Positions 1-6,756 are shown, counted from the first letter of the stretch. The stretch is DNA of 7,690 nucleotides from Candidatus Rokuibacteriota bacterium (GCA_016188625.1 JACPHL010000301.1:1-7690), one strand, 5' to 3'. Notes: generated by a model not told the origin, from the letters alone. Program-made: numbers and translations.

Positions 1-658
1 CGACGATCCCGTTGAACATGGCGTAGTGGAGGTAGGGGTCGTAGACCGCGACCGCCTGGAGCGGCCGGCCCGTGGCCCGTGCCAGGGCGATCCCGATCTT
101 GAGGCCGTGGAAGGACTGGGGGCTCCCGTCCAGGCCCACGACAATCGCCCCGTCGGGCGGATCGGGCTCGGGGGACTTCACCACCAGGACGTCGGTGCTC
201 ACCCGCCGGACGACCCGCTCGGTCACCGAGCCGAGCTGGCTGTCCTTGACCGCGCCCATCCCGAGCGCACCCATCACCACCAGGTCGTAGCCCGAGGCGC
301 GGATGTCCTCGATCAGGGCCTTGTGGTGCTTGCCGTCCATCATCTTCCGCTCGAAACGGAGCCCCGCCGCCTCCGCCTTCTGCGCCACGACGTCGAGGTA
401 GGAGTCCGAGATGAGCTGGAGCCCCATGGCGATGAGGGAGTCGTGGATCTTCCGCTGGCGCTCCAGCTCGTTCTCGTCCTTGTACTCCTCCGGCAGGGTG
501 TACTCCATCTGCTTGAACCGGTAGTCGTGGAGGCGGGCCGCATAGACGTGGCTCCCCACCAGGGCCGAGCCGAAGGCCTTCCCCAGCTCCACGGCCAGGT
601 CGATGGCCCGGTTGGAGTAGTCCGAGTTGTCAACGGGGACGTAGATCGTCTTGAACAT
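1..658 (-). CDS. Universal stress protein with tandem UspA domains (3' end cut by window edge)
   Basis: Reading the minus strand from the ATG at 658 gives 219 residues without a stop, running off the window edge. It starts MFKTIYVPVDNSDYSNRAID, a typical UspA first strand and helix. Residues 1-160 form one Usp domain that ends with the nucleotide-binding pattern G-2x-G-9x-GS (G130, G133, G143-S144), so this domain belongs to the ATP-binding Usp class. Residues about 45-100 are a longer, charged, helical insert than usual. A second Usp domain opens at about residue 171 with AIVVGLDGS and is truncated. The start is supported by a GGAGGA Shine-Dalgarno sequence five bases upstream. The gene lies 139 nt downstream of the ABC permease and may be read from the same transcript or have its own promoter. 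Usp proteins are cytoplasmic stress and energy sensors; no specific ligand or partner can be inferred. The family call is firm and the role is not. Confidence 0.9.
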   Translation of the reverse strand, partial: MFKTIYVPVDNSDYSNRAIDLAVELGKAFGSALVGSHVYAARLHDYRFKQMEYTLPEEYKDENELERQRKIHDSLIAMGLQLISDSYLDVVAQKAEAAGLRFERKMMDGKHHKALIEDIRASGYDLVVMGALGMGAVKDSQLGSVTERVVRRVSTDVLVVKSPEPDPPDGAIVVGLDGSPQSFHGLKIGIALARATGRPLQAVAVYDPYLHYAMFNGIV

Positions 659-663
659 GGGAA

Positions 664-669
664 TCCTCC
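664..669 (-). promoter_or_regulatory. Ribosome binding site of the universal stress protein gene
   Basis: GGAGGA on the minus strand lies five bases before the ATG at 658. It fixes the start of the stress protein gene and indicates efficient independent initiation rather than coupling to the permease gene upstream. Confidence 0.75.
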
Positions 670-700
670 GTGGGTGCGCCCATCGGTCGTCTGGGGACAG

Positions 701-723
701 CGCCCGGGGCGCGCCCCCGGGCG
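701..723. other. Strong GC hairpin between the ABC permease and usp genes
   Basis: CGCCCGGGG and CCCCGGGCG form a perfect 9-bp stem with a 5-nt loop. It sits between the permease stop (798) and the usp ATG (658). No T-run follows on either strand, so it is not a standard intrinsic terminator. It could slow or partly end the upstream transcript, or protect an mRNA end. I see no convincing -35/-10 promoter pair in the rest of the 659-797 gap. Confidence 0.4.
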
Positions 724-797
724 ATCTCAGCTCGGGTTCTACCGGTTTTCCGCCCTTCCCTGCCGATCACCTTCCACCACGACCTCGTCGCCCCGCC

Positions 798-1577
798 TCA
801 GGAGGCCTTCCGGCCGGCGGCCCGGACGGCGGCCAGGTACGCCAGGACCGCGAAGGCGCCCATCACCGCCAGCGACGGCCCCAAGGGCGGGACTGCCCCG
901 GCGGCGACGGGCACCTCGAGGTAGAGGGTGTGCCGGAGCGCCGCGACGCCGTAGGTCATCGGGTTCACCCGCATCGCCCACTCGAGCCAGGCCGGCAGCC
1001 CGGAGGCCGGGAAGAAGGCCCCGGACAGGAGCCACATGGGGAACAGGATCAGGTTCATGATCGCATGAAAGCCCTGGGTCGAGTCCATCCGCCAGGCGAT
1101 GGCGAGCCCGAGCCCGGTCAGCCCGAACGCCACCAGGACCATCACGCCGAGGACCGCGGCGACCGAGGCCGGGCTCACGGCGAGCCCGAGGGCGGGCGCC
1201 AGGAGGAGGAAGAGGCCGCCCTGGAGGACGGCCAGGGTGGTGCCGCCGAGGGCCTGGCCCAGCACGATCCCCCAGGGCCCGACGGGCGCCACCAGGACCC
1301 CCTGCAGGAACCCCGTGCGGCGGTCCTCCACGGTGGCGATGGTGGCGAAGATGGCGGTGAACAGGAGCACCAGGGCGATGATGCCGGGGTAGAAGTACTC
1401 CAGGTACCCCGTCCCGGGCGGCGCGCCCGGGGGGCGGAAGGAGGCGCTCAACCCCCCGCCCAGGAGGAGCCAGAAGACCAGCGGCTGGGCCACGGCCCCC
1501 ACCACGCGGCTCCGCTGGCGGCCGAAGCGGACCACCTCCCGCCACCAGAGCGTGGTCACCGGCAGCACGAGGCCCAT
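798..1577 (-). CDS. ABC-2 type transporter permease
   Basis: A 259-residue integral membrane protein of the ABC-2 (NatB/DrrB/CcmB-like) family. The start chosen is the ATG at 1577, which shares one base with the stop of the ATPase gene (TGATG) and so is translationally coupled; a GTG one codon earlier is possible. An N-terminal amphipathic stretch (WWREVVRFGRQRSR, residues 11-24) leads into the first membrane segment (about 27-43). A loop is followed by a segment at 63-82, then the EDRRTGFLQGVLVAPV coupling region (84-99), further segments at about 104-130, 138-161 and 171-190 (the latter with MWLLSGAFFP, typical of ABC-2 permeases), and a last one at about 233-252. Length and layout are normal for the family. 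It is the membrane partner of the ATPase encoded just upstream. Substrate is unknown. ABC-2 exporters move drugs, polysaccharides, lipids or heme-maturation factors; its place at the end of an oxidase operon favours a maturation role, which is inference. Confidence 0.9.
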   Translation of the reverse strand: MGLVLPVTTLWWREVVRFGRQRSRVVGAVAQPLVFWLLLGGGLSASFRPPGAPPGTGYLEYFYPGIIALVLLFTAIFATIATVEDRRTGFLQGVLVAPVGPWGIVLGQALGGTTLAVLQGGLFLLLAPALGLAVSPASVAAVLGVMVLVAFGLTGLGLAIAWRMDSTQGFHAIMNLILFPMWLLSGAFFPASGLPAWLEWAMRVNPMTYGVAALRHTLYLEVPVAAGAVPPLGPSLAVMGAFAVLAYLAAVRAAGRKAS

Positions 1578-2524
1578 CACGCGGGCCCGCCCTCCCTGAG
1601 GCGGCGTCCGGTCAGGCGGATGAAGACGTCCTCGATGGTCGGCTTGCCGAAGCTCACCGCGATCACCTCGTCCTCGAACGCCTCCATCACCTCCCGGACG
1701 AGCTCGGGGGCGCGGGGGTGCTCGAGCCTGAGGAGGCCGTCCACCAGGGCCGGCTCGCGCCCGAGCTTGTTGCGCATCCCGGCGCGCAGGGCCTCGGGGT
1801 CGCGGGCGTGGACCACCACCACGTCGCCGCCCACCCGCTCCTTCAGGGCCCCCGGGGTATCCAGGGCGACCAGCCGCCCCTGGTCGAGGATCCCCACCCG
1901 ATCGCACCGCTCCGCCTCCTCCAGGAGGTGGGTCGTGAGGAGGACAGTGACGCCGTCCTCGCGCCGCAGGCGGTCGAGGTGGGCGACGAACCCCCGCCGG
2001 GCGCCGGGATCGAGGCCCGTGCTCGGCTCGTCGAGGACCAGGAGCTCGGGCCGGGGCAGGAGGGCCTTGGCGAGCTCGACCCGGCGCGCGAGCCCGCCCG
2101 AGAGGGTCTCCACGCGCTCGTGGGCCCGGTCGTCGAGCCCGAGCCCCCCGAGGAGCGCCAGGGCCCGGCCGGCGAGGGCGCGCCCCCGCATCCCGAAGAG
2201 GTGGCCGTGGTGGCGGAGGTTCTCCAGCACGGTCAGCTTGGGGTCGAGGCCCGGGTGCTGGAAGACCACCCCGAGCCGCCGCCGGATGGCGCGCGCCTCC
2301 CGCGCCGGGTCCAGACCCAGGAGGCGCACCCGGCCGCCGGTGGCCGGCAGCAGGGTGGCGAGGATCTTGAAGAGGGTCGTCTTGCCGCTCCCGTTGGGCC
2401 CCAGGAGGCCGAAGATCTCCCCGCGGGCCACGCGGAAGCTCACCCCGGCCAGGGCCTCCCGGGCGCCGTAGCGGCGGCGGAGGTCCTCGACCTCGGCGGC
2501 GACGGACGCCGTGGCCGCCCTCAC
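1577..2524 (-). CDS. ABC transporter ATP-binding protein (ABC-2 exporter type)
   Basis: A 315-residue cytoplasmic ATPase that would power the permease encoded next to it. From the chosen GTG start, Walker A is GPNGSGKTT (residues 42-50), the Q-loop glutamine is Q89 in VVFQHPGLDP, the signature is LSGGLARRVELAKAL (141-155), Walker B is LLVLDEPSTGLDP (161-173) and the switch histidine is H199 in TTHLLEEAE. All catalytic parts are intact. The segment after about residue 215 is the C-terminal extension typical of drug-, sodium- and CcmA-like ABC-2 ATPases, ending in the usual TIEDVFIRLTGRRL. The GTG at 2524 overlaps the DUF420 stop as GTGA and so is preferred; an in-frame ATG at 2554 would add ten residues and overlap DUF420 by 34 nt. 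The family is certain and the substrate unknown. Confidence 0.92.
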   Translation of the reverse strand: MRAATASVAAEVEDLRRRYGAREALAGVSFRVARGEIFGLLGPNGSGKTTLFKILATLLPATGGRVRLLGLDPAREARAIRRRLGVVFQHPGLDPKLTVLENLRHHGHLFGMRGRALAGRALALLGGLGLDDRAHERVETLSGGLARRVELAKALLPRPELLVLDEPSTGLDPGARRGFVAHLDRLRREDGVTVLLTTHLLEEAERCDRVGILDQGRLVALDTPGALKERVGGDVVVVHARDPEALRAGMRNKLGREPALVDGLLRLEHPRAPELVREVMEAFEDEVIAVSFGKPTIEDVFIRLTGRRLREGGPA

Positions 2525-3051
2525 CGCGGCAGGGAGAGCTGATAGAGCATCCAATAGACGACCACTCCCGAGATCGAGACGTACAGCCAGAGGGGGAGCG
2601 TCCAGCGGGCGATGCGGACGTGCCTATCGAACCGCCCGGTCCAGGCGCGATAGATGGTGGCCAGGGCCAGGGGGACGATGACCGCGGCCAGGCCGATGTG
2701 GGAGATGAGGAGGGGGAAGTAGACCGCGCGGATCCAGCCCGTCCCGGCGAAGGGCGTCGAGCCGGCCTGGTAGTGGTAGACCAGGTAGGAGACCAGGAAG
2801 AGGCAGGAGGTCCCGAAGGCCGTCAGCATGCACGTCTTGTGGGCGGTGACCCGCCGCCGCCGGATGCAGAGATACCCCGCGGCGAGGAGGACGGCGCTGG
2901 TGGCGTTCAGCAGGGCGTTGATCCCCGGCAGGGCCGAGACGTCCCAGTCGCCCCGGACCTCGGCCGGCCGGCCGAGCAGCACGAAGCCGATCCCCGCCAG
3001 CGCGAGCAGGGAGACGACCCCGATCCCCGACAGGGCCCAGCGCTCCCTCAT
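2521..3051 (-). CDS. DUF420 family membrane protein, CtaM-like oxidase maturation factor
   Basis: A 176-residue protein with about five membrane segments (about residues 8-26, 43-62, 75-95, 112-134 and 153-172). It matches the DUF420 layout: a PGINALLNA segment, HKTCML (H71), LVYHYQAGS (H93), YFPLLISHI (H118), and a FDRHVRIARWTLPLWLYVSISGV-like ending whose histidine is H144. These histidines are the conserved ones of the family. In Gram-positive bacteria the DUF420 protein CtaM is needed for activity of heme A-containing terminal oxidases. Position directly after subunit IV in this operon supports the same role, in the membrane, during cofactor loading or assembly. The ATG at 3051 is chosen; a GTG at 3066 would add five residues (VGGCP) with no better ribosome site. 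Its end overlaps the ABC ATPase start by four bases, so the two are probably coupled in translation. Confidence 0.88.
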   Translation of the reverse strand: MRERWALSGIGVVSLLALAGIGFVLLGRPAEVRGDWDVSALPGINALLNATSAVLLAAGYLCIRRRRVTAHKTCMLTAFGTSCLFLVSYLVYHYQAGSTPFAGTGWIRAVYFPLLISHIGLAAVIVPLALATIYRAWTGRFDRHVRIARWTLPLWLYVSISGVVVYWMLYQLSLPR

Positions 3052-3132
3052 CGGGCACCCCCCCACACCGCGTCCCGGGGGAAGGGGCCGGCGGCGGAGG
3101 CAAGGGCGGACACCATCCTGACCGGGAAGGGA

Positions 3133-3456
3133 TCAGTGCTTCTCGACCGCGGCCGGCCTGACGGCCTCGCCGGTCCGGTGCTCGACGGCCGACTGGTCGG
3201 GCAGGAGCAGGAAGATCAGCAGGACCCCGAGGAAGAGGGGCGTCACCGCGATCAGGCCCAGGGTGCGGTGCTCGAACCGGAGGTGCATGAAGTACATGGC
3301 GACCAGCGAGGCCTTGGAGATCGCCAGCGCGATCAGGGTGATGACGATGATGAGCTTCGCGATCGGCATGAAGATGACCGCGATCTCGGCGACCGTCAGG
3401 ACGAACAGGTAGAGCCAGATCAGCCAGTAGTTGGGGTCCCTGTGCCCTTCCGCCAT
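3133..3456 (-). CDS. ctaF: Cytochrome c oxidase subunit IV (prokaryotic COX4/CtaF type)
   Basis: A 107-residue protein with three membrane helices (about residues 10-29, 33-56 and 66-85). The segment KASLVAMYFMHLRFEHR (48-64) is the hallmark of the small bacterial oxidase subunit IV that accompanies caa3/aa3 oxidases. In this family it packs at the edge of the complex and helps assembly or stability; it carries no redox cofactor. The ATG at 3456 has a GGAGGG ribosome site four bases upstream. It starts 13 nt after the expected stop of subunit III copy 2 (3470). The C-terminal tail, rich in charged residues, is ordinary. An 81-nt gap separates it from the DUF420 gene. Confidence 0.92.
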   Translation of the reverse strand: MAEGHRDPNYWLIWLYLFVLTVAEIAVIFMPIAKLIIVITLIALAISKASLVAMYFMHLRFEHRTLGLIAVTPLFLGVLLIFLLLPDQSAVEHRTGEAVRPAAVEKH

Positions 3457-3460
3457 CGCG

Positions 3461-3466
3461 CCCTCC
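3461..3466 (-). promoter_or_regulatory. Ribosome binding site of the subunit IV gene
   Basis: GGAGGG on the minus strand, four bases before the ATG at 3456. It lies just past the restored stop codon of the preceding subunit III gene (TAG at 3472-3470). This is the spacing expected if that gene really ends there, and so it supports the frameshift reading. Confidence 0.7.
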
Positions 3467-3469
3467 AGA

Positions 3470-4034
3470 CTAGAGGAGATAGATGAAGGTGAAGACCATG
3501 ATCCAGACCAGGTCCACGAAGTGCCAGTAGAGCCCGGTGATCTCCACCACGTTGTAGGTCCACCCCGGCCCCATCTCGGTGGTGGGCCGCGAGACCAGGA
3601 GCGTGATGACGAGCAGGTAGATCACCCCGCCGGTACGGGTTCCCCCAGATCTTCAGCCCCTCCCCGATCAGCTTCGTCCACTCGTAGGCCTGCAGTCCGA
3701 GGAAGAGGGCGCCGCCCAGGGCGGTCAGGGCCAGGTACATCTTGGCCAGGTCCCGGTTCCGGTACTTGACCGCCTCGAGGCCCTTGACCATGGTCACGCT
3801 GGAGCAGATCAGGAGGAACGTCATGAAGGCGGTCAGGTTGATCCCCAGGTGGTCGTACGGGATGGGCCAGTCGGCGCTGCCGTAGCGCATGGCGCCGTAC
3901 CCGGCCAGCAGGACGCCGAAGCCCATGGCGTCCCCGACCAGGAAGATCCACATCCCGAGCTTGCCCCAGCTCTCGGGGGTGAGGGGCGACTCCGCCGGCT
4001 CGACGGCCGGATGGCTCAACGCGACCTCGCTCAA
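3470..4034 (-). pseudogene. coxC: Cytochrome c oxidase subunit III, second copy, with internal deletion and frame change
   Basis: The first 133 residues are a good subunit III: MWIFLVGDAMGFGVLLAGY, a helix around INLTAFMTFLLICSSVTMVK, then LGLQAYEWTKLIGEGLKIWGNP. The frame then turns to nonsense (RRGDLPARHH...). From base 3634 the next frame reads TGGVIYLLVITLLVS, then MGPGWTYNVVEITGLYWHFVDLVWI, and ends at TAG 3470 after 54 residues, a canonical subunit III C-terminus. Compared with the copy just upstream, about 17 conserved residues are missing between the halves, around the expected FFxxTGFHGxHV stretch. The lesion is therefore a deletion of roughly 50 bases that is not a multiple of three, not a one-base slip. 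The start is a TTG at 4034, eight bases after GGAGGAG. As written, it would make a protein lacking the last helices, probably inactive. Either a decayed gene or an assembly error; the clean residues on both sides favour a recent or artificial lesion. Confidence 0.82.
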
Positions 4035-4042
4035 TGTCGGCT

Positions 4043-4049
4043 CTCCTCC
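4043..4049 (-). promoter_or_regulatory. Ribosome binding site deciding a TTG start for subunit III copy 2
   Basis: GGAGGAG lies eight bases upstream of TTG 4034-4032, directly before the stop codon (4052-4050) of the previous subunit III gene ends. No ATG or GTG in frame lies near it, so TTG is the likely start of the second subunit III. Confidence 0.65.
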
Positions 4050-4745
4050 CTAAGCAAGGTAGACGAGCAGATACAGGATCGGCCAGAGGGCGACGACGAA
4101 GCACCAGTACATCCCGCACAGGGTCGCGCCCACGTGCTGGCGGGGCGTGAACCGCCCCTGCCGGGCGCGCGCCAGGGTGATCAGGAGCCAGGCCAGCGCC
4201 CCGAGGACGTGGACCCCGTGGAGGCCGATCAGGGTGTAGAAGGTCCCCCCGTAGGCCCCGGAGGAGACGGTGAGGCCGAAGCCCAAAAGGCGCGCCCACT
4301 CGTAGCCCTGCACGCCCAGGAAGGCCGCCCCCAGGAGGGCCGTCTGGCCGAGCCCCGTCAGGAGCCCGGCCTGGTCCCCGCGGCGGACGGCCCGGAGGGC
4401 CCGCACCATCGTGTAGCCGCTGGCGAGCAGGATGGCCGTGTTGATCCCGGTCACCTCCACCGGCAACCGGGGCTGGGCGGGCGGGGGCCAGACCGGGGCG
4501 CTGAGGCGCAGGACCAGGAAGGCCCCGATGAACCCGGCGAAGAACACCGCCTCCGTCCCCAGGAACATCAGCATGGCGAGCCGCGCGTTGCCGAGGGACG
4601 GACGCCACTCCGGCTCGCGGGGCGGCGGACGATCGTCCCAGGGGTCCGGGGGGAGCCCCGGCGGGACGCCGCCGAGGTCGATGGCGACGTCCTCCAGGAC
4701 CTCCCGCTCGTCCAGGACGGGGCTCTCGGTGGCCGTGGGTGACAT
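4050..4745 (-). CDS. coxC: Cytochrome c oxidase (heme-copper oxidase) subunit III, first copy
   Basis: A 231-residue membrane protein of the COX3 superfamily. After a proline-rich polar N-terminus (1-50) come about five helices, at roughly 55-80, 99-118, 133-152, 168-192 and 208-230. Family residues are present: E65 in MFLGTEAVFFAG, E149 in GVQGYEWARLL, and the histidines of TLIGLHGVHVLG (H176, H179). Subunit III carries no metals but stabilises proton uptake by CoxI. The usual C-terminal YWHFVD is replaced by YWCFVVALWPILY, so this copy is the more divergent of the two. The ATG at 4745 is chosen because GGGGAG lies eight bases upstream; an in-frame start 23 codons earlier would run back through the preceding small gene. 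It sits between the 40-residue membrane protein and subunit III copy 2. Confidence 0.9.
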   Translation of the reverse strand: MSPTATESPVLDEREVLEDVAIDLGGVPPGLPPDPWDDRPPPREPEWRPSLGNARLAMLMFLGTEAVFFAGFIGAFLVLRLSAPVWPPPAQPRLPVEVTGINTAILLASGYTMVRALRAVRRGDQAGLLTGLGQTALLGAAFLGVQGYEWARLLGFGLTVSSGAYGGTFYTLIGLHGVHVLGALAWLLITLARARQGRFTPRQHVGATLCGMYWCFVVALWPILYLLVYLA

Positions 4746-4759
4746 CCTTGAGGCTCCCC

Positions 4760-4882
4760 TCAGTTCCGGACCCAGATCACGATGAGCGAGACGATCGCCA
4801 GCGCGAGGATCCACCCGACCAGGAACATGCCCAGGCGGCGGTTCCGCTCTCCCAGGTCCGGCTGCCGCGCGGCATCCGCCAT
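4760..4882 (-). CDS. Small single-pass membrane protein in the oxidase operon (40 residues)
   Basis: An ATG at 4882 opens a 40-codon frame ending in TGA at 4760. It begins two bases after the ctaB stop and ends 14 bases before the next gene, so it fills the gap exactly. The product has a charged N-terminus (residues 1-16, ending GERNRRLG) and one hydrophobic helix (about 18-36: MFLVGWILALAIVSLIVIW), then VRN. A positive N-terminal half before a single helix predicts the N-terminus in the cytoplasm. Small one-helix proteins are common in bacterial oxidase operons as accessory subunits or assembly aids (CcoQ- or subunit-IV-like). I do not recognise a named family. Existence is supported by position, spacing and composition; function is inference. 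Confidence 0.75.
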   Translation of the reverse strand: MADAARQPDLGERNRRLGMFLVGWILALAIVSLIVIWVRN

Positions 4883-4884
4883 GG

Positions 4885-5793
4885 TCAGGACCCCACCTTG
4901 TCCAGGGCCATCAGGATCAGGAGGGTCGGCAGGTAGAGGAGCGAGGCGAACAGCAGGCGCCGGGCCGCCGGGACCGACGGGGAGACGGCCTGGAGCATCC
5001 CGCAGCCGAGGAAGACCGTACCGAGGATGAGGGCCCCGAAGAAGTACGCGGGACCGGCCAGGCCGATCAGGGTCGGCAGGAGGCCTACCGCCAGGAGCGC
5101 CAGGCAGCCGGCCACGATCTGTCGCTCGGTGCTGGTCCCGTCGGGATCCACCACCGGGAGCACCCGGATCCCCGCCCGGGCGTAGTCATCCTGGTAGAGC
5201 CGGGCGATGGCCAGCGTGTGGGGGAGCTGCCAGAGGAACATGATGGCGAACAGGACCCAGGCCCCGACCCCCAGCTCGCCGCGGGCCGCGACCCACCCGG
5301 CGACCGGCGGCAGGGCCCCGGGGATCGCCCCCACAACCATGCAGAGCGGGCTCCGGAGCTTGAGGGGCGTGTAGACGAAGAGGTAGAGGCCGACGATGAC
5401 CGCCGTGACCCCGGCGCTCGGCGACCCCACGGTGAGCACGAGGTAGAGGAGCCCCGCGGCCGTGATGGCGGCGCCGAAGGCGAGGGCCTCGGTGGGCTGG
5501 AGCCGGCCGTCCGGCAGCGGGCGGAGCCGGGTGCGCTCCATGCGCGCGTCCACCTCGCGCTCGAGGAACTGGTTCAGCGCCAGGGTCCCCGCCGCGGCCA
5601 GCGCGGTCCCGATCAGGGCATGCACCAGCCGGAGATAGCCCGGGGCCCCGGTGGAGCCGAGGTAGAACCCCACCAGGGTGGCGATCCGGACCATCACGAC
5701 CACCCGCGGCTTGGTCAGGAGCAGGAGATCCACCGCCACCTGCCGCCGGGCGCGGCCGACAGCGAGGTCCAGGGCGCCGGTCTGGAGCGTCAT
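4885..5793 (-). CDS. ctaB: Protoheme IX farnesyltransferase (heme O synthase)
   Basis: A 302-residue membrane enzyme of the UbiA prenyltransferase superfamily. It transfers a farnesyl group to heme B to make heme O, the precursor of heme A. LLLLTKPRVVVMV (23-35) is the usual N-terminal signature. The first active-site loop is N74QFLEREVD82 followed by ARMERTRLRPLPDGRL, with Glu78 where many members have Asp. The second is LWQLPHTLAIARLYQDDYARAG (187-208) with D202-D203, followed by VLPVVDP. Eight or nine helices are visible. The ATG at 5793 overlaps the ctaA stop as ATGA, so the two heme A genes are coupled in translation. A much longer in-frame reading upstream, to 6660, is the antisense-like shadow of ctaA and not an N-terminal domain. 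Length is normal for the family. Confidence 0.95.
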   Translation of the reverse strand: MTLQTGALDLAVGRARRQVAVDLLLLTKPRVVVMVRIATLVGFYLGSTGAPGYLRLVHALIGTALAAAGTLALNQFLEREVDARMERTRLRPLPDGRLQPTEALAFGAAITAAGLLYLVLTVGSPSAGVTAVIVGLYLFVYTPLKLRSPLCMVVGAIPGALPPVAGWVAARGELGVGAWVLFAIMFLWQLPHTLAIARLYQDDYARAGIRVLPVVDPDGTSTERQIVAGCLALLAVGLLPTLIGLAGPAYFFGALILGTVFLGCGMLQAVSPSVPAARRLLFASLLYLPTLLILMALDKVGS

Positions 5794-6719
5794 GCCGGGA
5801 CCCGATCGGAGAGCCACCCGCCCTCGACGCCCCGCGCTCCGGCCGGCCGGAGGCGGAGGATCCGGAGCGTCAGCACCAGGCCGGTGGCGAGGAGGAGGGC
5901 GCCGGCGAGCCGGTGGGCGATGGGGGCGGCCAGGGCGGCGAGCGGCGGCAGGGCGGCGAGCCGGACCAGATAGGCGCCGAGACCCAGGAGGAGCTGAAGC
6001 GCCAGGAGACCGACCAGGAGCACCGCCGGCCGGACGAGACGCGGCTCGGCGGCATGGCGGCCGAGGACCCGCGCCCCCAGCACGGGGCCGAGGAGCGCGA
6101 GCCCGGCCGCCCCGGCCAGGTGCGGGGCCAGGGGCCCGCCCAGGTGGGTGAGCCAGGCCCCGAGGGCGATCTGGAGGTAGATGCCGCCGGTGGTCAGGAG
6201 GGCAAGCCGGGAGAGGCCGAGCGCCTCGGGGGCCGGCACCGGTTCCCCGGGCTCCGCCCAGCCCCGGGAGGTGACCAGCGCCAGACCGACCGTGAGGGCG
6301 AAGAAGGCCGGCGCGAGGACGCCGTGGAGACCCGCCAGCGTCTCCTTCAGCAGGACCACCCGGAGGCCGCCCAGCACGCCCTGGACGCTCACCAGGACCA
6401 CCGCCGCGACTCCGAGCCAGCGGAGCCACCGGCGCCGCTCCGTGAGGCCGAGGAGCAGGGCCAGGGCGACGGTCAGGAGACCGACGACCGACCCGATGAG
6501 CCGGTGGCTGTGCTCCCAGAAGATCCCGCCCGCCATCTTGGACCACGGGTAGAGGAACATCGGGTACCCGAAGGTCGTGGGCCAATCCGGGACCGCCAGC
6601 GCGGCCCCCGTGGTCGTGACCACCCCCCCGACGAGGAGCAGGACGAGGGTGGCCAGGCACAGGAGGACCGCCAGCCGGTGCGACCAGACGGCGGCGACGG
6701 GGCGGGCCGCAGCAGACAC
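5790..6719 (-). CDS. ctaA: Heme A synthase (COX15/CtaA family)
   Basis: A 309-residue membrane enzyme that oxidises the C8 methyl of heme O to a formyl group, giving heme A for the oxidase. Eight helices are visible. The four conserved histidines are H72 (in FWEHSHRLIGS, with E69 three residues before it), H132 (LAGLHGVLA), H200 (LAPHLAGAAG) and H269 (IAHRLAGALLL). The two halves mirror each other, as in this family. The N-terminal VTTTGAALAVPDWPTTFG and GYPMFLYPW stretch is typical. The start is set at the GTG at 6719, where family similarity begins; its ribosome site is weak. As written, the frame is open upstream into coxI with no stop, which I attribute to a one-base deficit in coxI rather than a real fusion protein. 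It overlaps ctaB by four bases. Confidence 0.92.
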   Translation of the reverse strand: MSAAARPVAAVWSHRLAVLLCLATLVLLLVGGVVTTTGAALAVPDWPTTFGYPMFLYPWSKMAGGIFWEHSHRLIGSVVGLLTVALALLLGLTERRRWLRWLGVAAVVLVSVQGVLGGLRVVLLKETLAGLHGVLAPAFFALTVGLALVTSRGWAEPGEPVPAPEALGLSRLALLTTGGIYLQIALGAWLTHLGGPLAPHLAGAAGLALLGPVLGARVLGRHAAEPRLVRPAVLLVGLLALQLLLGLGAYLVRLAALPPLAALAAPIAHRLAGALLLATGLVLTLRILRLRPAGARGVEGGWLSDRVPA

Positions 6720-6736
6720 AGCCCTAGCGGACTCGG

Positions 6737-6756
6737 AGGGGGGCTGACGCCCCCCT
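6737..6756. repeat. GC hairpin 1 in the coxI-ctaA gap (palindromic intergenic element)
   Basis: AGGGGGGC and GCCCCCCT form an 8-bp perfect stem with a 4-nt loop. It lies 18 bases before the ctaA start on the coding strand. There is no T-run, so it is not a normal terminator. Together with the second hairpin at 6778-6796 it looks like a REP-like or transcript-stabilising element; whether it recurs in the genome cannot be seen from one window. Confidence 0.45.

Noticed and set aside
701-723. Rho-independent terminator
   Set aside because: The stem is strong but no T-run follows on either strand, so it is recorded only as a hairpin.
26-2542. Long plus-strand open frames (26-1060, 651-2471, 1718-2542 and similar)
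   Set aside because: They lie opposite clear minus-strand genes, are rich in Arg/Pro/Gly with no domains, and are typical antisense shadows in very GC-rich DNA.
3048-3116. A 22-codon minus-strand frame (ATG at 3116) whose stop overlaps the DUF420 ATG, as a leader peptide
   Set aside because: No good ribosome site, no recognisable composition, and short open frames are frequent by chance at this GC content.
3420-3636. The alternative C-terminus of subunit III copy 2 (RRGDLPARHH onward) as a novel domain
   Set aside because: It is Arg/His/Gly-rich out-of-frame sequence, while the neighbouring frame gives a textbook subunit III ending over the same bases.
4885-6660. A 591-codon minus-strand frame suggesting a long N-terminal extension of CtaB
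   Set aside because: The first 289 codons overlap ctaA in another frame and are Arg/Pro/Gly-rich without family likeness. CtaB similarity begins at the ATG at 5793, which overlaps the ctaA stop.
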